Positions 1 to 5,262 of a DNA stretch of 7,372 nucleotides are shown here, piece after piece. Made by a program: the position numbers and the translations under genes. The notes beneath the pieces are model-generated. The model ran no database searches. It saw nothing but the letters and a program-made list of their open reading frames with translations, and had not been told where the DNA came from. This stretch comes from Phycisphaeraceae bacterium. Lineage in GTDB: Bacteria; Planctomycetota; Phycisphaerae; Phycisphaerales; UBA1924. Each line of letters opens with the position of its first letter. The first letter of the stretch is position 1. The DNA lies in NCBI GenBank assembly GCA_009827205.1, contig WUAK01000140.1, forward strand, positions 1 through 7,372, given 5' to 3'.

Positions 1-17
1 GTGTGCTCTTCCGATCT
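1..17 (+). other. Untrimmed Illumina TruSeq adapter
   Basis: The first 17 bases, GTGTGCTCTTCCGATCT, are identical to the 3' end of the standard Illumina TruSeq read-2 adapter. They sit exactly at the end of the window, as a residual adapter does at a contig end. They happen to be open in the same frame as the gene that follows, so an automatic gene caller would add a false N-terminus (Met-Leu-Phe-Arg-Ser) to it. The match is seen directly; that it is an artefact rather than genome is an inference, but a strong one. Confidence 0.95.
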
Positions 18-377
18 GTCGAATTCCGCTACTTCTTCGTACGCAAGGTCATGCTTGTGAAGTACTCGTGCGCGTTCGTCGTTCTGCCTGGAGGTTTCGG
101 CACGCTCGATGAAGTCTTTGAAACACTCGTGCTCATCCAGACCGGCAAGATCCAGAACTTTCCAATCGTCCTCATGGGCTGCGACTATTGGCAGCCGATC
201 GTGGACTACGTCCGCAACGATCTCGTCCGAGAGGGCGCGATCAGCCCGGAAGACCTTGAGCTGGTTATCTTCACAGATGATCCAGACGAAGCGATGGAAG
301 CGATCGTCAAGGCAAAGTCCCAGCACGCAAGCGATTTTGCGAAGAAGCGCAAGCCTTTCTGGTGGCTCCGAGAATAG
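18..377 (+). CDS. LOG-family Rossmann-fold protein, 3' fragment
   Basis: This is the C-terminal part (about 119 residues) of a LOG / TIGR00730-type protein, often mislabelled 'lysine decarboxylase'. The signature PGGxGTxxE is present as PGGFGTLDE at 87-113. It is preceded by a YFFVRKVM segment and followed by LIQTGKI and a VLMG strand, as in the longer bacterial members. Characterised LOG proteins are cytoplasmic phosphoribohydrolases that release the base from nucleoside 5'-monophosphates; in plants and some bacteria this activates cytokinins. Which substrate this bacterial copy uses cannot be read from the sequence. The N-terminal half, including the first Rossmann strands, lies beyond the contig end, and the apparent start codon falls inside adapter sequence. 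The stop is TAG at 375-377, followed by a strong hairpin. The family call is firm, the function is not. Confidence 0.9.
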   Translation, partial: VEFRYFFVRKVMLVKYSCAFVVLPGGFGTLDEVFETLVLIQTGKIQNFPIVLMGCDYWQPIVDYVRNDLVREGAISPEDLELVIFTDDPDEAMEAIVKAKSQHASDFAKKRKPFWWLRE

Positions 378-382
378 ACACA

Positions 383-418
383 CAGCGGCCGCGACGGATT
401 CGACCGCCGCGGCCGCTG
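383..418. terminator. GC-rich hairpin between convergent genes
   Basis: A perfect 11-bp inverted repeat, CAGCGGCCGCG at 383-393 and CGCGGCCGCTG at 408-418, encloses a 14-nt loop. It begins 5 bp after the LOG-family stop and ends 27 bp before the stop of the convergent gene on -, so it is placed to end transcription from both sides. No T-run follows on either strand, so it is not a classical intrinsic terminator. It may act as an RNA-stabilising 3' hairpin or a weak bidirectional terminator. Confidence 0.55.
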
Positions 419-445
419 GCACTCAGAGGAATCTAATCAACCGCC

Positions 446-1105
446 CTATCGCCGGCGTCTTGCTGCTGCGAGACCGGCGAACGCGAGAAGCGCCGCACCC
501 GAGGGGCTCGGGATCGCCTCGACGAGTGCGTCACCAACATCGGCACCCTGTAGATTCGACGAGGAGAGACCGTTGTCAAACAGGAACGAGCCAAACTCTG
601 GTGAAACGAGAAGGTCGGCGCCGATTGTGAGCTCGGTTGAGGTTGCGCTGAGCTTGCCGGGGGGAGCGATATCAAAGAGGATCGCGGCGATACCCGTTGT
701 GCTCTCGACGAAGAAGCCCGATGCGTTGCCGTTGAGTGTGCCCACTCGGTTCGCGTCGAAGCCGATCGTGAAGTTCCCAACCTCGACCGTGTCGCTGTTG
801 AACAGGACAGATCCGGAGTGCTCGATCGTGCCCGAGAATGAACCGAGGAAGTCATTCGGGTCATACGAGAACGTGGTGGGCAGGTTCGCCGCCGATCGGG
901 AATTAATAGGGAAAGCTACAGAATCTCCACCAAGGTTTCCAGGCGCGATCACCGGACCTGAGACACCTGAAAGGTCGAGGCTCGCTGCCGAGGATAGAAG
1001 AGCGGTATCGAGCAGCACGTTTGTCTGCCCGCCGACAACGTCAACCTGGGCAGCTGCGGGAGTAGCTGCAACGATAGCCGCGATAGAAACAAGCTTTGTG
1101 TTCAT
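446..1105 (-). CDS. Exported PEP-CTERM-like anchored protein
   Basis: This 219-residue protein has a signal peptide (MNTKLVSIAAIVAATPAAAQ, likely cleaved after AAAQ or just before it). Its body, residues about 21-197, is rich in Ser, Thr, Gly, Asn and Asp and alternates short hydrophobic stretches, suggesting a beta-rich extracellular domain. The C-terminus is IPSPSGAALLAFAGLAAARRRR: Pro-containing motif, short hydrophobic helix, Arg tail. This matches the PEP-CTERM / exosortase-type sorting layout in the variant common in Phycisphaerae, where the Glu of PEP is replaced. Such proteins are exported and usually processed at this tail to reach the cell surface or matrix. The body matches no family I recognise. 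The start at 1105 is chosen because GGAG lies 7 nt upstream and the signal peptide begins there; the frame stays open to 1195, but that extension would bury the signal peptide. Confidence 0.8.
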   Translation of the reverse strand: MNTKLVSIAAIVAATPAAAQVDVVGGQTNVLLDTALLSSAASLDLSGVSGPVIAPGNLGGDSVAFPINSRSAANLPTTFSYDPNDFLGSFSGTIEHSGSVLFNSDTVEVGNFTIGFDANRVGTLNGNASGFFVESTTGIAAILFDIAPPGKLSATSTELTIGADLLVSPEFGSFLFDNGLSSSNLQGADVGDALVEAIPSPSGAALLAFAGLAAARRRR

Positions 1106-1112
1106 GATGTGA

Positions 1113-1116
1113 CTCC
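1113..1116 (-). promoter_or_regulatory. Shine-Dalgarno GGAG deciding the start at 1105
   Basis: GGAG on the - strand lies 7 nt before the ATG at 1105-1103. It supports this internal Met over the more upstream Met of the same frame at 1195, and the signal peptide begins immediately after it. Confidence 0.7.
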
Positions 1117-1217
1117 GTGTCTTGTGTTGCCCCAGCGAGGATGAGGTGAGGCACGAGGTTTCGTGTATGGAGTCGTGCGGATTCCTCGAAAACACAGATA
1201 ATCAAAGAAAACGCACT

Positions 1218-1246
1218 ATTATAAGTTGCAAGTAAAATGTTGAAAA
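1218..1246 (-). promoter_or_regulatory. Sigma-70-type promoter of the PEP-CTERM-like gene at 446-1105
   Basis: On the - strand an exact TATAAT (1223-1218) is preceded, after a 17-bp spacer, by TTTTCA (1246-1241), which matches 4 of 6 bases of TTGACA. The surrounding 1198-1250 is clearly more AT-rich than the rest of the window. Transcription would start near 1210, leaving a leader of about 105 nt before the ATG at 1105. The leader contains a small perfect hairpin at 1152-1165 (5-bp stem CACGA/TCGTG, 4-nt loop). The -10 box is convincing, the -35 box is weak. Confidence 0.55.
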
Positions 1247-1251
1247 ATTTG

Positions 1252-1371
1252 CAGGACTACACGACGGACATGTCCTGTAGTGGTCTGCACAAGAGTCGTT
1301 ACACAGAATGAGAGATTGAAGTGTCTTGCAGTGGTTTTAGCGTAACTGGACTATCGCATCTGGCAGTCCTG
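1252..1371. repeat. Cluster of short palindromes and direct repeats upstream of the promoter
   Basis: This lies within the gene-free stretch 1106-1455. GGACATGTCC at 1266-1275 is a perfect 10-bp palindrome, flanked by ACTACA (1256-1261) and its complement TGTAGT (1276-1281). TGTCCTGTAGTGGTCT at 1271-1286 recurs at 1322-1337 with 13 of 16 bases identical. CAGGACT (1252-1258) is mirrored by AGTCCTG (1365-1371), and GGACT (1348-1352) by AGTCC (1365-1369). The cluster sits just upstream of the promoter at 1218-1246, where operators would lie. The remainder, 1372-1455, shows only an imperfect hairpin (GCG-TTTC at 1418-1424 with GAAA-GA-CGC at 1443-1451) that could end transcription of the gene starting at 2268. 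I see no convincing ORF or tRNA here. Confidence 0.4.
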
Positions 1372-1455
1372 AAGAGATCAACACATCAATATTGGTATAC
1401 ACATCTGCCTTGATGGCGCGTTTCTTGGTGTGCGAGTCTCAGGAAAGACGCGTGT

Positions 1456-2268
1456 TCAGCGACCCCTGAGGCGTGCCATCATCACCGCGATCGCTGCCAG
1501 TGCGGCAGCGGACGGCGCGGGGATGTAACTCACGTTGTCGTACGTGCTGACGCCACCAAAGGTGCCGCCTGTGGCTCCACCTTCACCGTCGAACGCTGCG
1601 AGGGCATCGAACTCGCCAAACTGAGGATCCCAGTTCGGGAAACTGAAAGCCTGCTGGCCGAGCAGATCGCCCGATGCAGCGTCAAACACCGAGGCACCGA
1701 ACTCGCCGGTCTGTGTATCGACCTCGAGTTCCAGTGTGTACCACGTACCGGGTCTTATCCTCGGTGCCCCGGTGATGAGCATGTCTATTCCAGACGTGGA
1801 ACTCGCGGGGGCGTTCTTGATGAAGAGGTGCCACCTCCTGTCCTGCCAGGCATAGAGGACAGCCTGCGGGTCACCGTTGAAGTCCGCTGCGCCCTCGTCC
1901 TGAAGGAACCCGATCCCACCGGGCCATGCGCTCGAGGCATCCGAGAACTGGTCTATCCGGACATCCATCCGCATGACATGACGATCGGCAGGGGCAATCT
2001 CGGAAAGCACACCCGAACTCGTCCCTACCGCGTCGACGAGTTGGACAGCCTTCGTCGGCGACCCGTCTGGACCGGTCGTGTCGATAACCATCGCACTCGG
2101 CGAAGGCACCGTCGGGTTGTCGATCCGCGTAGAGATATCCAGCCAGGGTGCTCCGGGCAGCTCGCCGACGTCGTAGGACTCGAAGTTGTCGTCGAATGAC
2201 TGTGCGGATACGGAATGTGCGCACAGAGCCGGCAGGCAGATTGATAGCATTCGAGCAGCGGGTCTCAT
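1456..2268 (-). CDS. Exported PEP-CTERM-like protein, probable lectin-like beta-sandwich
   Basis: This 270-residue protein has a signal peptide at residues 1-23 (hydrophobic core LSICLPALCAHSV, cleavage likely after VSAQ or VSA). The mature part opens with DDNFESYDVGELPG, a typical beginning for concanavalin A-like/LamG-type beta-sandwich modules of exported planctomycete proteins. Segments such as WHLFIKN (146-152) and GTWYTLELEVDTQTGEF (174-190) fit the core strands of that fold: a 'how the measurement was made' strand followed by an acidic turn. The tail YIPAPSAAALAAIAVMMARLRGR (248-270) is a PEP-CTERM-like anchor with Ala in place of Glu. It is likely a surface or matrix protein; no catalytic residues are recognisable. 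GAGGAG lies 8 nt upstream of the ATG at 2268 and supports this start. The LamG-like call rests on motif impression only. Confidence 0.78.
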   Translation of the reverse strand: MRPAARMLSICLPALCAHSVSAQSFDDNFESYDVGELPGAPWLDISTRIDNPTVPSPSAMVIDTTGPDGSPTKAVQLVDAVGTSSGVLSEIAPADRHVMRMDVRIDQFSDASSAWPGGIGFLQDEGAADFNGDPQAVLYAWQDRRWHLFIKNAPASSTSGIDMLITGAPRIRPGTWYTLELEVDTQTGEFGASVFDAASGDLLGQQAFSFPNWDPQFGEFDALAAFDGEGGATGGTFGGVSTYDNVSYIPAPSAAALAAIAVMMARLRGR

Positions 2269-2415
2269 CGATCATTCTCCTCGGCCCTGCCTGCGATTGA
2301 CAGTCGGATGAAAGGGCGTATCTGTACAACTCATCTAGGTTTCGAAAAATATAAGATAGTCGAAAGTTATTCGGCCATAACGCAGCTAGATTTCGGCTGG
2401 CGGATATCCGTTTCA
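2269..2415. promoter_or_regulatory. Divergent intergenic region with AT-rich inverted repeat
   Basis: This gene-free stretch separates the - strand exported protein from crcB on +. Its centre (2340-2370) is AT-rich and holds an inverted repeat, TTTCGA at 2340-2345 and TCGAAA at 2360-2365, with 14 bp between the arms. Promoters for both genes must lie here, but I could not find a pair of boxes on either strand good enough to call. The repeat could be an operator for either gene. Confidence 0.35.
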
Positions 2416-2451
2416 GGCGATTGCCCGACCCGCCCAGCGTGAACTGACGCT
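2416..2451 (+). promoter_or_regulatory. Two tandem hairpins in the crcB leader
   Basis: Just before the crcB start, GGCG (2416-2419) can pair with CGCC (2431-2434) across an 11-nt loop, and AGCGT (2436-2440) with ACGCT (2447-2451) across a 6-nt loop. The arrangement and the GGCGAT opening recall the fluoride (crcB) riboswitch. However, I cannot see the conserved CTGATGGC-like segment or a loop pairing that would form its pseudoknot. It is listed as structured leader, not as a riboswitch call. No Shine-Dalgarno sequence is present between the second hairpin and the ATG at 2463. Confidence 0.3.
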
Positions 2452-2462
2452 ACTCTGCTTCC

Positions 2463-2873
2463 ATGCCACCAGGACTCGTCAATGTCTTACTCATCGCTGC
2501 CGGCGGTGCGCTCGGCGCGGTCGCGCGCTACGCCGTCAGTGGGCCGATCCTGGGCAAGCTGGGGGATCGCTTCCCGTGGGGAATCCTCGCGGTCAACCTC
2601 GTCGGCTGCTTCTTCATCGGTGTCGTGCTCTATCTCTACCTGCACAGGGGCGAGGCCGACGACCGCATGAGGCTCTTTCTTGTTGCGGGGTTCCTCGGCT
2701 CGTTCACGACATTCTCTGCGTTCGGTTTCGATACCTTCGAGCTCCTGCGTGACGGGCACGGCTCGCTCGCGATCGCCAATATTCTCTCGAATGTCATTTT
2801 CGGCATTGCGCTCGCCGCCCTCGGTTGGCAGATGGGGCGCTGGCTGCTTGGTGATGTTCCCGCCGGAGTCTAA
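2463..2873 (+). CDS. crcB: Fluoride channel CrcB/FluC
   Basis: This inner-membrane channel expels toxic fluoride; the family works as an antiparallel dual-topology dimer. The 136 residues fit the usual 120-130 with a short tail. Four membrane segments are visible: about 5-25, 38-60, 69-95 (broken) and 102-122. Family hallmarks are present: GGALGAVARY (14-23), VNLVG with Asn45 (44-48), and the broken-helix signature GFLGSFTTFSAF (76-87) with both Phe-box residues, Phe84 and Phe87. The usual signature reads TFSTF; here the second Thr is Ala86. Single-copy homodimer is inferred, as no second crcB is adjacent. There is no Shine-Dalgarno sequence before the ATG at 2463, but no alternative start in frame keeps the first helix, so translation may depend on the leader structure or be leaderless. 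The gene stands alone on + between - strand genes. Confidence 0.95.
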   Translation: MPPGLVNVLLIAAGGALGAVARYAVSGPILGKLGDRFPWGILAVNLVGCFFIGVVLYLYLHRGEADDRMRLFLVAGFLGSFTTFSAFGFDTFELLRDGHGSLAIANILSNVIFGIALAALGWQMGRWLLGDVPAGV

Positions 2874-2881
2874 GACTCAAC

Positions 2882-2904
2882 GAGAGCTGAGCCTGAAAGC
2901 TCTC
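2882..2904. terminator. Hairpin at the crcB / PH-protein convergence
   Basis: A perfect 7-bp inverted repeat, GAGAGCT (2882-2888) and AGCTCTC (2898-2904), has a 9-nt loop. It starts 8 bp after the crcB stop, and its right arm overlaps the stop codon of the convergent gene (2903-2905). There is no clear T-run on either strand. A bidirectional 3'-end structure is the likeliest role. Confidence 0.45.
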
Positions 2905-3517
2905 AGTTCATATCGAGTTCTCGCACGCCTCGCGCACGTCTGACGAGTTCAACGTTCTCGCGGATCTTCTGGCGCACATCAGCCGGCCCCTTGATCGATG
3001 GGATCTCGAGCGTCGGCATCGATTCATCAGAAGAGATGACCGTCACCGTTCCCAGGCCGAGCAGCCGCTGGATGAAAGAACGCCGAAGCTGTGTGTCCTT
3101 GATCCTGTACAGCTCGATCTCCTCAAGGTCGCGCGTAAAGACACCAGTCTCCAGAGTGAGCCTCTGCGTCGTGATCGCAAAGTCGGTCTTCGCCGTTGAG
3201 AGTGCTTTCCAGATCGCGATCGGAATCGGGACAACCAGCACGCACGCGACGTACCACCAGAAGTTTGTCCACTGGCTCGGCGAGCCCTGCCAGATTTCCT
3301 CTTCGGGCAAGTCGCGCGGGTCCGGGGGCAGATCCGTGAGCGGGTTGCTCGGTGATTCGGCTCCGTCCTCCTTCGCTGAGTCGTCTATGACCTCAACCGC
3401 GACCACGTCAAGACCGATCGCCACGGCCATCTGCCGAGCCTCGTCACCAGACTCGGCTTCGAACAGCTTCACAACGTCCTCGTTCATGTCTCTGCAGTGG
3501 ACCCTGTAGCGCGTCAT
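2903..3517 (-). CDS. Bacterial PH-domain (bPH2/DUF304-type) membrane protein
   Basis: This 204-residue protein has three parts. Residues 1-45 form a small soluble module with the pattern 'YRV.C.. ... EAESGDEARQMAVAIGLDVVAVEVID', which resembles short N-terminal modules of membrane-machinery proteins. Residues 46-75 are an acidic, Pro-rich linker. From about 76 (IWQGSPSQWTNFWWY) there is one hydrophobic segment (86-105), then a bPH2-like domain: DFAITTQRLTLETGVFTRDLEEIELYRIKD, LLGLGTVTVIS and a final basic helix. YdbS/DUF304 relatives are membrane proteins of unclear biochemical role. A strong Shine-Dalgarno GGGGAGG lies 5 nt before the ATG at 3517. It is the third and last gene of the - strand cluster, 47 bp after the aminotransferase-like gene, so co-transcription is likely. 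Whether its function relates to the two upstream genes is unknown. Confidence 0.82.
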   Translation of the reverse strand: MTRYRVHCRDMNEDVVKLFEAESGDEARQMAVAIGLDVVAVEVIDDSAKEDGAESPSNPLTDLPPDPRDLPEEEIWQGSPSQWTNFWWYVACVLVVPIPIAIWKALSTAKTDFAITTQRLTLETGVFTRDLEEIELYRIKDTQLRRSFIQRLLGLGTVTVISSDESMPTLEIPSIKGPADVRQKIRENVELVRRARGVRELDMN

Positions 3518-3564
3518 CGCGACCTCCCCTGACTTTATTGGGAATCACCGAACTAGCTTTGCGG

Positions 3565-4482
3565 CTATGAACCGACGACTTGAACACCCTCGGTCTTTGT
3601 GAGTTCAGTGAACAGTTTGCGCAGCCGCTGCGTTACTGGCCCGATCGACCCGTTACCGATCGACCTGCCGTCAACCACGCCTACCCACGCGAGCTCGCCC
3701 ATCGTGCCTGTCGTGAAAACCTCGTCCGCGTTGTAGACGTGCGTCATCGAGATATCGCGCTCACGCCACGCGAGCTTGTTATCCACGCACAGCGCCAGAA
3801 CCGTCTCCCGGGTGATGCCCTCCGGGCACGCGACCGCTCGGCTCGTCTCGACAACACCGTCGGTGATCACAAAGACGTTCGTCGCGTTCGTCTCAGCGAG
3901 GAAGCCTCGTTGGTCGAGCATCACCGCATCGTCCGCCCCTGCGTGTGTCGCCTCGATCTTGGCCATGATCGACTGGATCAGATTGTTGTGATGGATGTTG
4001 GGGTCGAGGCAATCAGGAGGGAATCTGCGGAGCGAGCTCGTCATCAGCTTCAGACCCGTGTCTCCCACCGAATCCGTGTACACCGGCGCCTTGTGCTCGG
4101 CGAGCACGATCAGCGTCGGGCCAGCCTGGTTGAGCCTCGGGTCCATACCGCTCGTGACTTTGAGCCCGCGTGAGAGGGTGAGCCTGATGTGCACGTTGTC
4201 ACGCATCTCGTTCGCCGCGAGGGTCTTCTTGATCTCTCCGACAAGCTCGTCGCGCGTCGGTATCTTCGCAAAGTCCATCGCCTTGGCGCTCCGCTGGAGG
4301 CGCTTTAAGTGCTCGTCGAGCTTGAAGATCTTGCCCTCGTAGAGACGGAGTCCTTCCCACACGCCGTCGCCGCCCTGTACGAGCGAGTCGAACGGGCTGA
4401 TCCCGGCGGTGTCGCGGTGGATTATCTCGCCGTTGATGTTGATGAGCAGGTCGCGGTTCTTCTCGTTGAATGTTTGAAGCAT
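3565..4482 (-). CDS. Class IV (BCAT-like) PLP-enzyme homologue lacking the expected lysine
   Basis: This 305-residue protein has the fold-type IV aminotransferase layout. Residues 33-60 are SLVQGGDGVWEGLRLYEGK followed by LDEHLKRL; VHIRLTLSRG is at 97-106; ETNATNVF at 197-204 has the Glu that contacts the PLP pyridine nitrogen in this class; EGITRE is at 221-226; and the phosphate-binding TTGTMGEL is at 257-264. The stretch that should carry the PLP Schiff-base lysine reads LDPNIHHNNLIQ (159-170). By spacing to the conserved Asn-Leu and the following AKIEA, the lysine falls at residues 162-164, which are Asn-Ile-His. No lysine occurs between 146 and 174. The closest relatives I can recall are the C-terminal halves of plant 'branched-chain aminotransferase-like' proteins, which read SKIHHNNLL here. 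Calling it ilvE would be unsafe. It begins 15 bp after the sulfotransferase-like gene. Confidence 0.85.
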   Translation of the reverse strand: MLQTFNEKNRDLLININGEIIHRDTAGISPFDSLVQGGDGVWEGLRLYEGKIFKLDEHLKRLQRSAKAMDFAKIPTRDELVGEIKKTLAANEMRDNVHIRLTLSRGLKVTSGMDPRLNQAGPTLIVLAEHKAPVYTDSVGDTGLKLMTSSLRRFPPDCLDPNIHHNNLIQSIMAKIEATHAGADDAVMLDQRGFLAETNATNVFVITDGVVETSRAVACPEGITRETVLALCVDNKLAWRERDISMTHVYNADEVFTTGTMGELAWVGVVDGRSIGNGSIGPVTQRLRKLFTELTKTEGVQVVGS

Positions 4483-4493
4483 CTTTCTCTAGT

Positions 4494-4499
4494 CCCCTC
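4494..4499 (-). promoter_or_regulatory. Shine-Dalgarno overlapping the upstream stop codon
   Basis: GAGGGG on the - strand overlaps the TGA stop (4500-4498) of the sulfotransferase-like gene and lies 11 nt before the ATG at 4482. A nearer, weaker purine run (AGAGAAAG) directly abuts the ATG. Ribosomes finishing the first gene would end on this site, so the two proteins are probably made by coupled translation in similar amounts. Confidence 0.5.
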
Positions 4500-5262
4500 A
4501 CGCGGTGATCTTGTGCACGGCGAGCACATCGTACAGCGACTGGCATAGGGCATACACGTCTGTAAGACGCGTCGGCACTTCTTCGTTCTTGCTCTTGTAT
4601 GCGCCAAACCCGGTCGATTGTTCGACACTCGAGTACCAATGGGACGCCCAGACACCGTCCTCTGGGCGGGGGCCCGCTTCCCAGGAGAGCATCGCTTCAT
4701 CAAACACGATCCCCACGTGATCACAAAGCTGTGACAGCACCCCTCGCGGATTCTCTAGAACATCACGCGAGTCGATCACCGCCGGGGTCTGCCCATTGTG
4801 TGACCTGAGCCATTCGAACAGCTCGATCTGCTGCGGCAGACCGAGGTCCTCGGGCCTGGGATCGGGAATCACCTTGATAAAGCTGGTGATCATCTCCCTC
4901 GGGTCGCGGATCAGGAAGCAGTTGTGCATCCCGAGCAGCCAATCCCGGCTCATGTCGCCAGTCAGGTGGTGTGACATCTGCTTCTGGTACCAAATCCGTT
5001 TGCCGCCAGGCACCGGTCCGGCCAGCTGCGCGACAACCTCGCGCCAATCAGTGGGCTGAGATGCGATCACGTCCTCCCACCCCGGATGGGATTCGCGAAC
5101 CAAGCTGTCAACGCTGCTCAGATAGTGCGCGTACAAGGGCTCATCGCTTACAGCGCTGTCGGGCCTGTTCCCCCAGGATCGCATCAGAGCGGTGGAGATA
5201 TTCCGAGGCCCGGACCACATCGCGACACGCACGGCATTATCAATCTTTGGCTTGTGCTCCAT
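4498..5262 (-). CDS. Sulfotransferase-like P-loop protein
   Basis: This 254-residue cytoplasmic protein has the two nucleotide-binding signatures of PAPS-dependent sulfotransferases. The 5'-phosphosulfate loop is MWSGPRNISTALM (15-27). The 3'-phosphate-binding segment is LIRDPREMITSF (117-128), with Arg119 and Ser127 eight residues apart as in SULT enzymes. DEPLYA (40-45) and SWEAGPRPEDGVWASHWY (193-210) are hallmarks of a distinct subgroup. From memory, these closely match the N-terminal half of the plant 'BCAT-like' fusion proteins (DEPLYA, WEAGPIPEDGVWA). No substrate is known to me, and the loop lacks the usual SGT/SGS core, so transfer of sulfate is not proven. It is the first gene of the - strand cluster. 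The ATG at 5262 has no visible Shine-Dalgarno sequence. It is only 26 bp from the start of the divergent hydrolase, so its promoter must overlap that gene. Confidence 0.85.
   Translation of the reverse strand: MEHKPKIDNAVRVAMWSGPRNISTALMRSWGNRPDSAVSDEPLYAHYLSSVDSLVRESHPGWEDVIASQPTDWREVVAQLAGPVPGGKRIWYQKQMSHHLTGDMSRDWLLGMHNCFLIRDPREMITSFIKVIPDPRPEDLGLPQQIELFEWLRSHNGQTPAVIDSRDVLENPRGVLSQLCDHVGIVFDEAMLSWEAGPRPEDGVWASHWYSSVEQSTGFGAYKSKNEEVPTRLTDVYALCQSLYDVLAVHKITA

Noticed and set aside
109..630. 173-codon open frame on + spanning the LOG-gene stop and the hairpin
   Set aside because: It is frame-shifted relative to the LOG motif PGGFGTLDE, runs through the intergenic hairpin, and its translation is Arg/Ser-rich without domains.
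573..1112. 179-codon open frame on + opposite the PEP-CTERM-like gene
   Set aside because: It is antisense to a gene with signal peptide, Shine-Dalgarno sequence and recognisable tail; its own translation is low-complexity Ser/Pro/Thr with no domain.
1106..1195. Upstream Met start for the PEP-CTERM-like protein
   Set aside because: It would bury the signal peptide, begins only about 15 nt from the likely transcription start, and lacks a Shine-Dalgarno sequence; the Met at 1105 has GGAG 7 nt upstream.
1871..2329. 152-codon open frame on - overlapping the second PEP-CTERM-like gene
   Set aside because: It is the shifted frame of a gene with signal peptide, Shine-Dalgarno sequence and anchor; its translation is Arg-rich with no signature.
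2416..2462. Firm fluoride riboswitch call
   Set aside because: Two stems are present, but the conserved CTGATGGC-like segment and pseudoknot pairing could not be found; the resemblance is topological only.
3580..4173. 197-codon open frame on + opposite the aminotransferase-like gene
   Set aside because: The translation is Arg-rich and motif-free, as expected for the mirror frame of a GC-rich gene; the - strand protein has clear class IV motifs.
3565..4482. Annotation as ilvE, branched-chain aminotransferase
   Set aside because: The PLP lysine is not visible and the closest remembered relatives are the plant BCAT-like fusion proteins, whose activity is not established.
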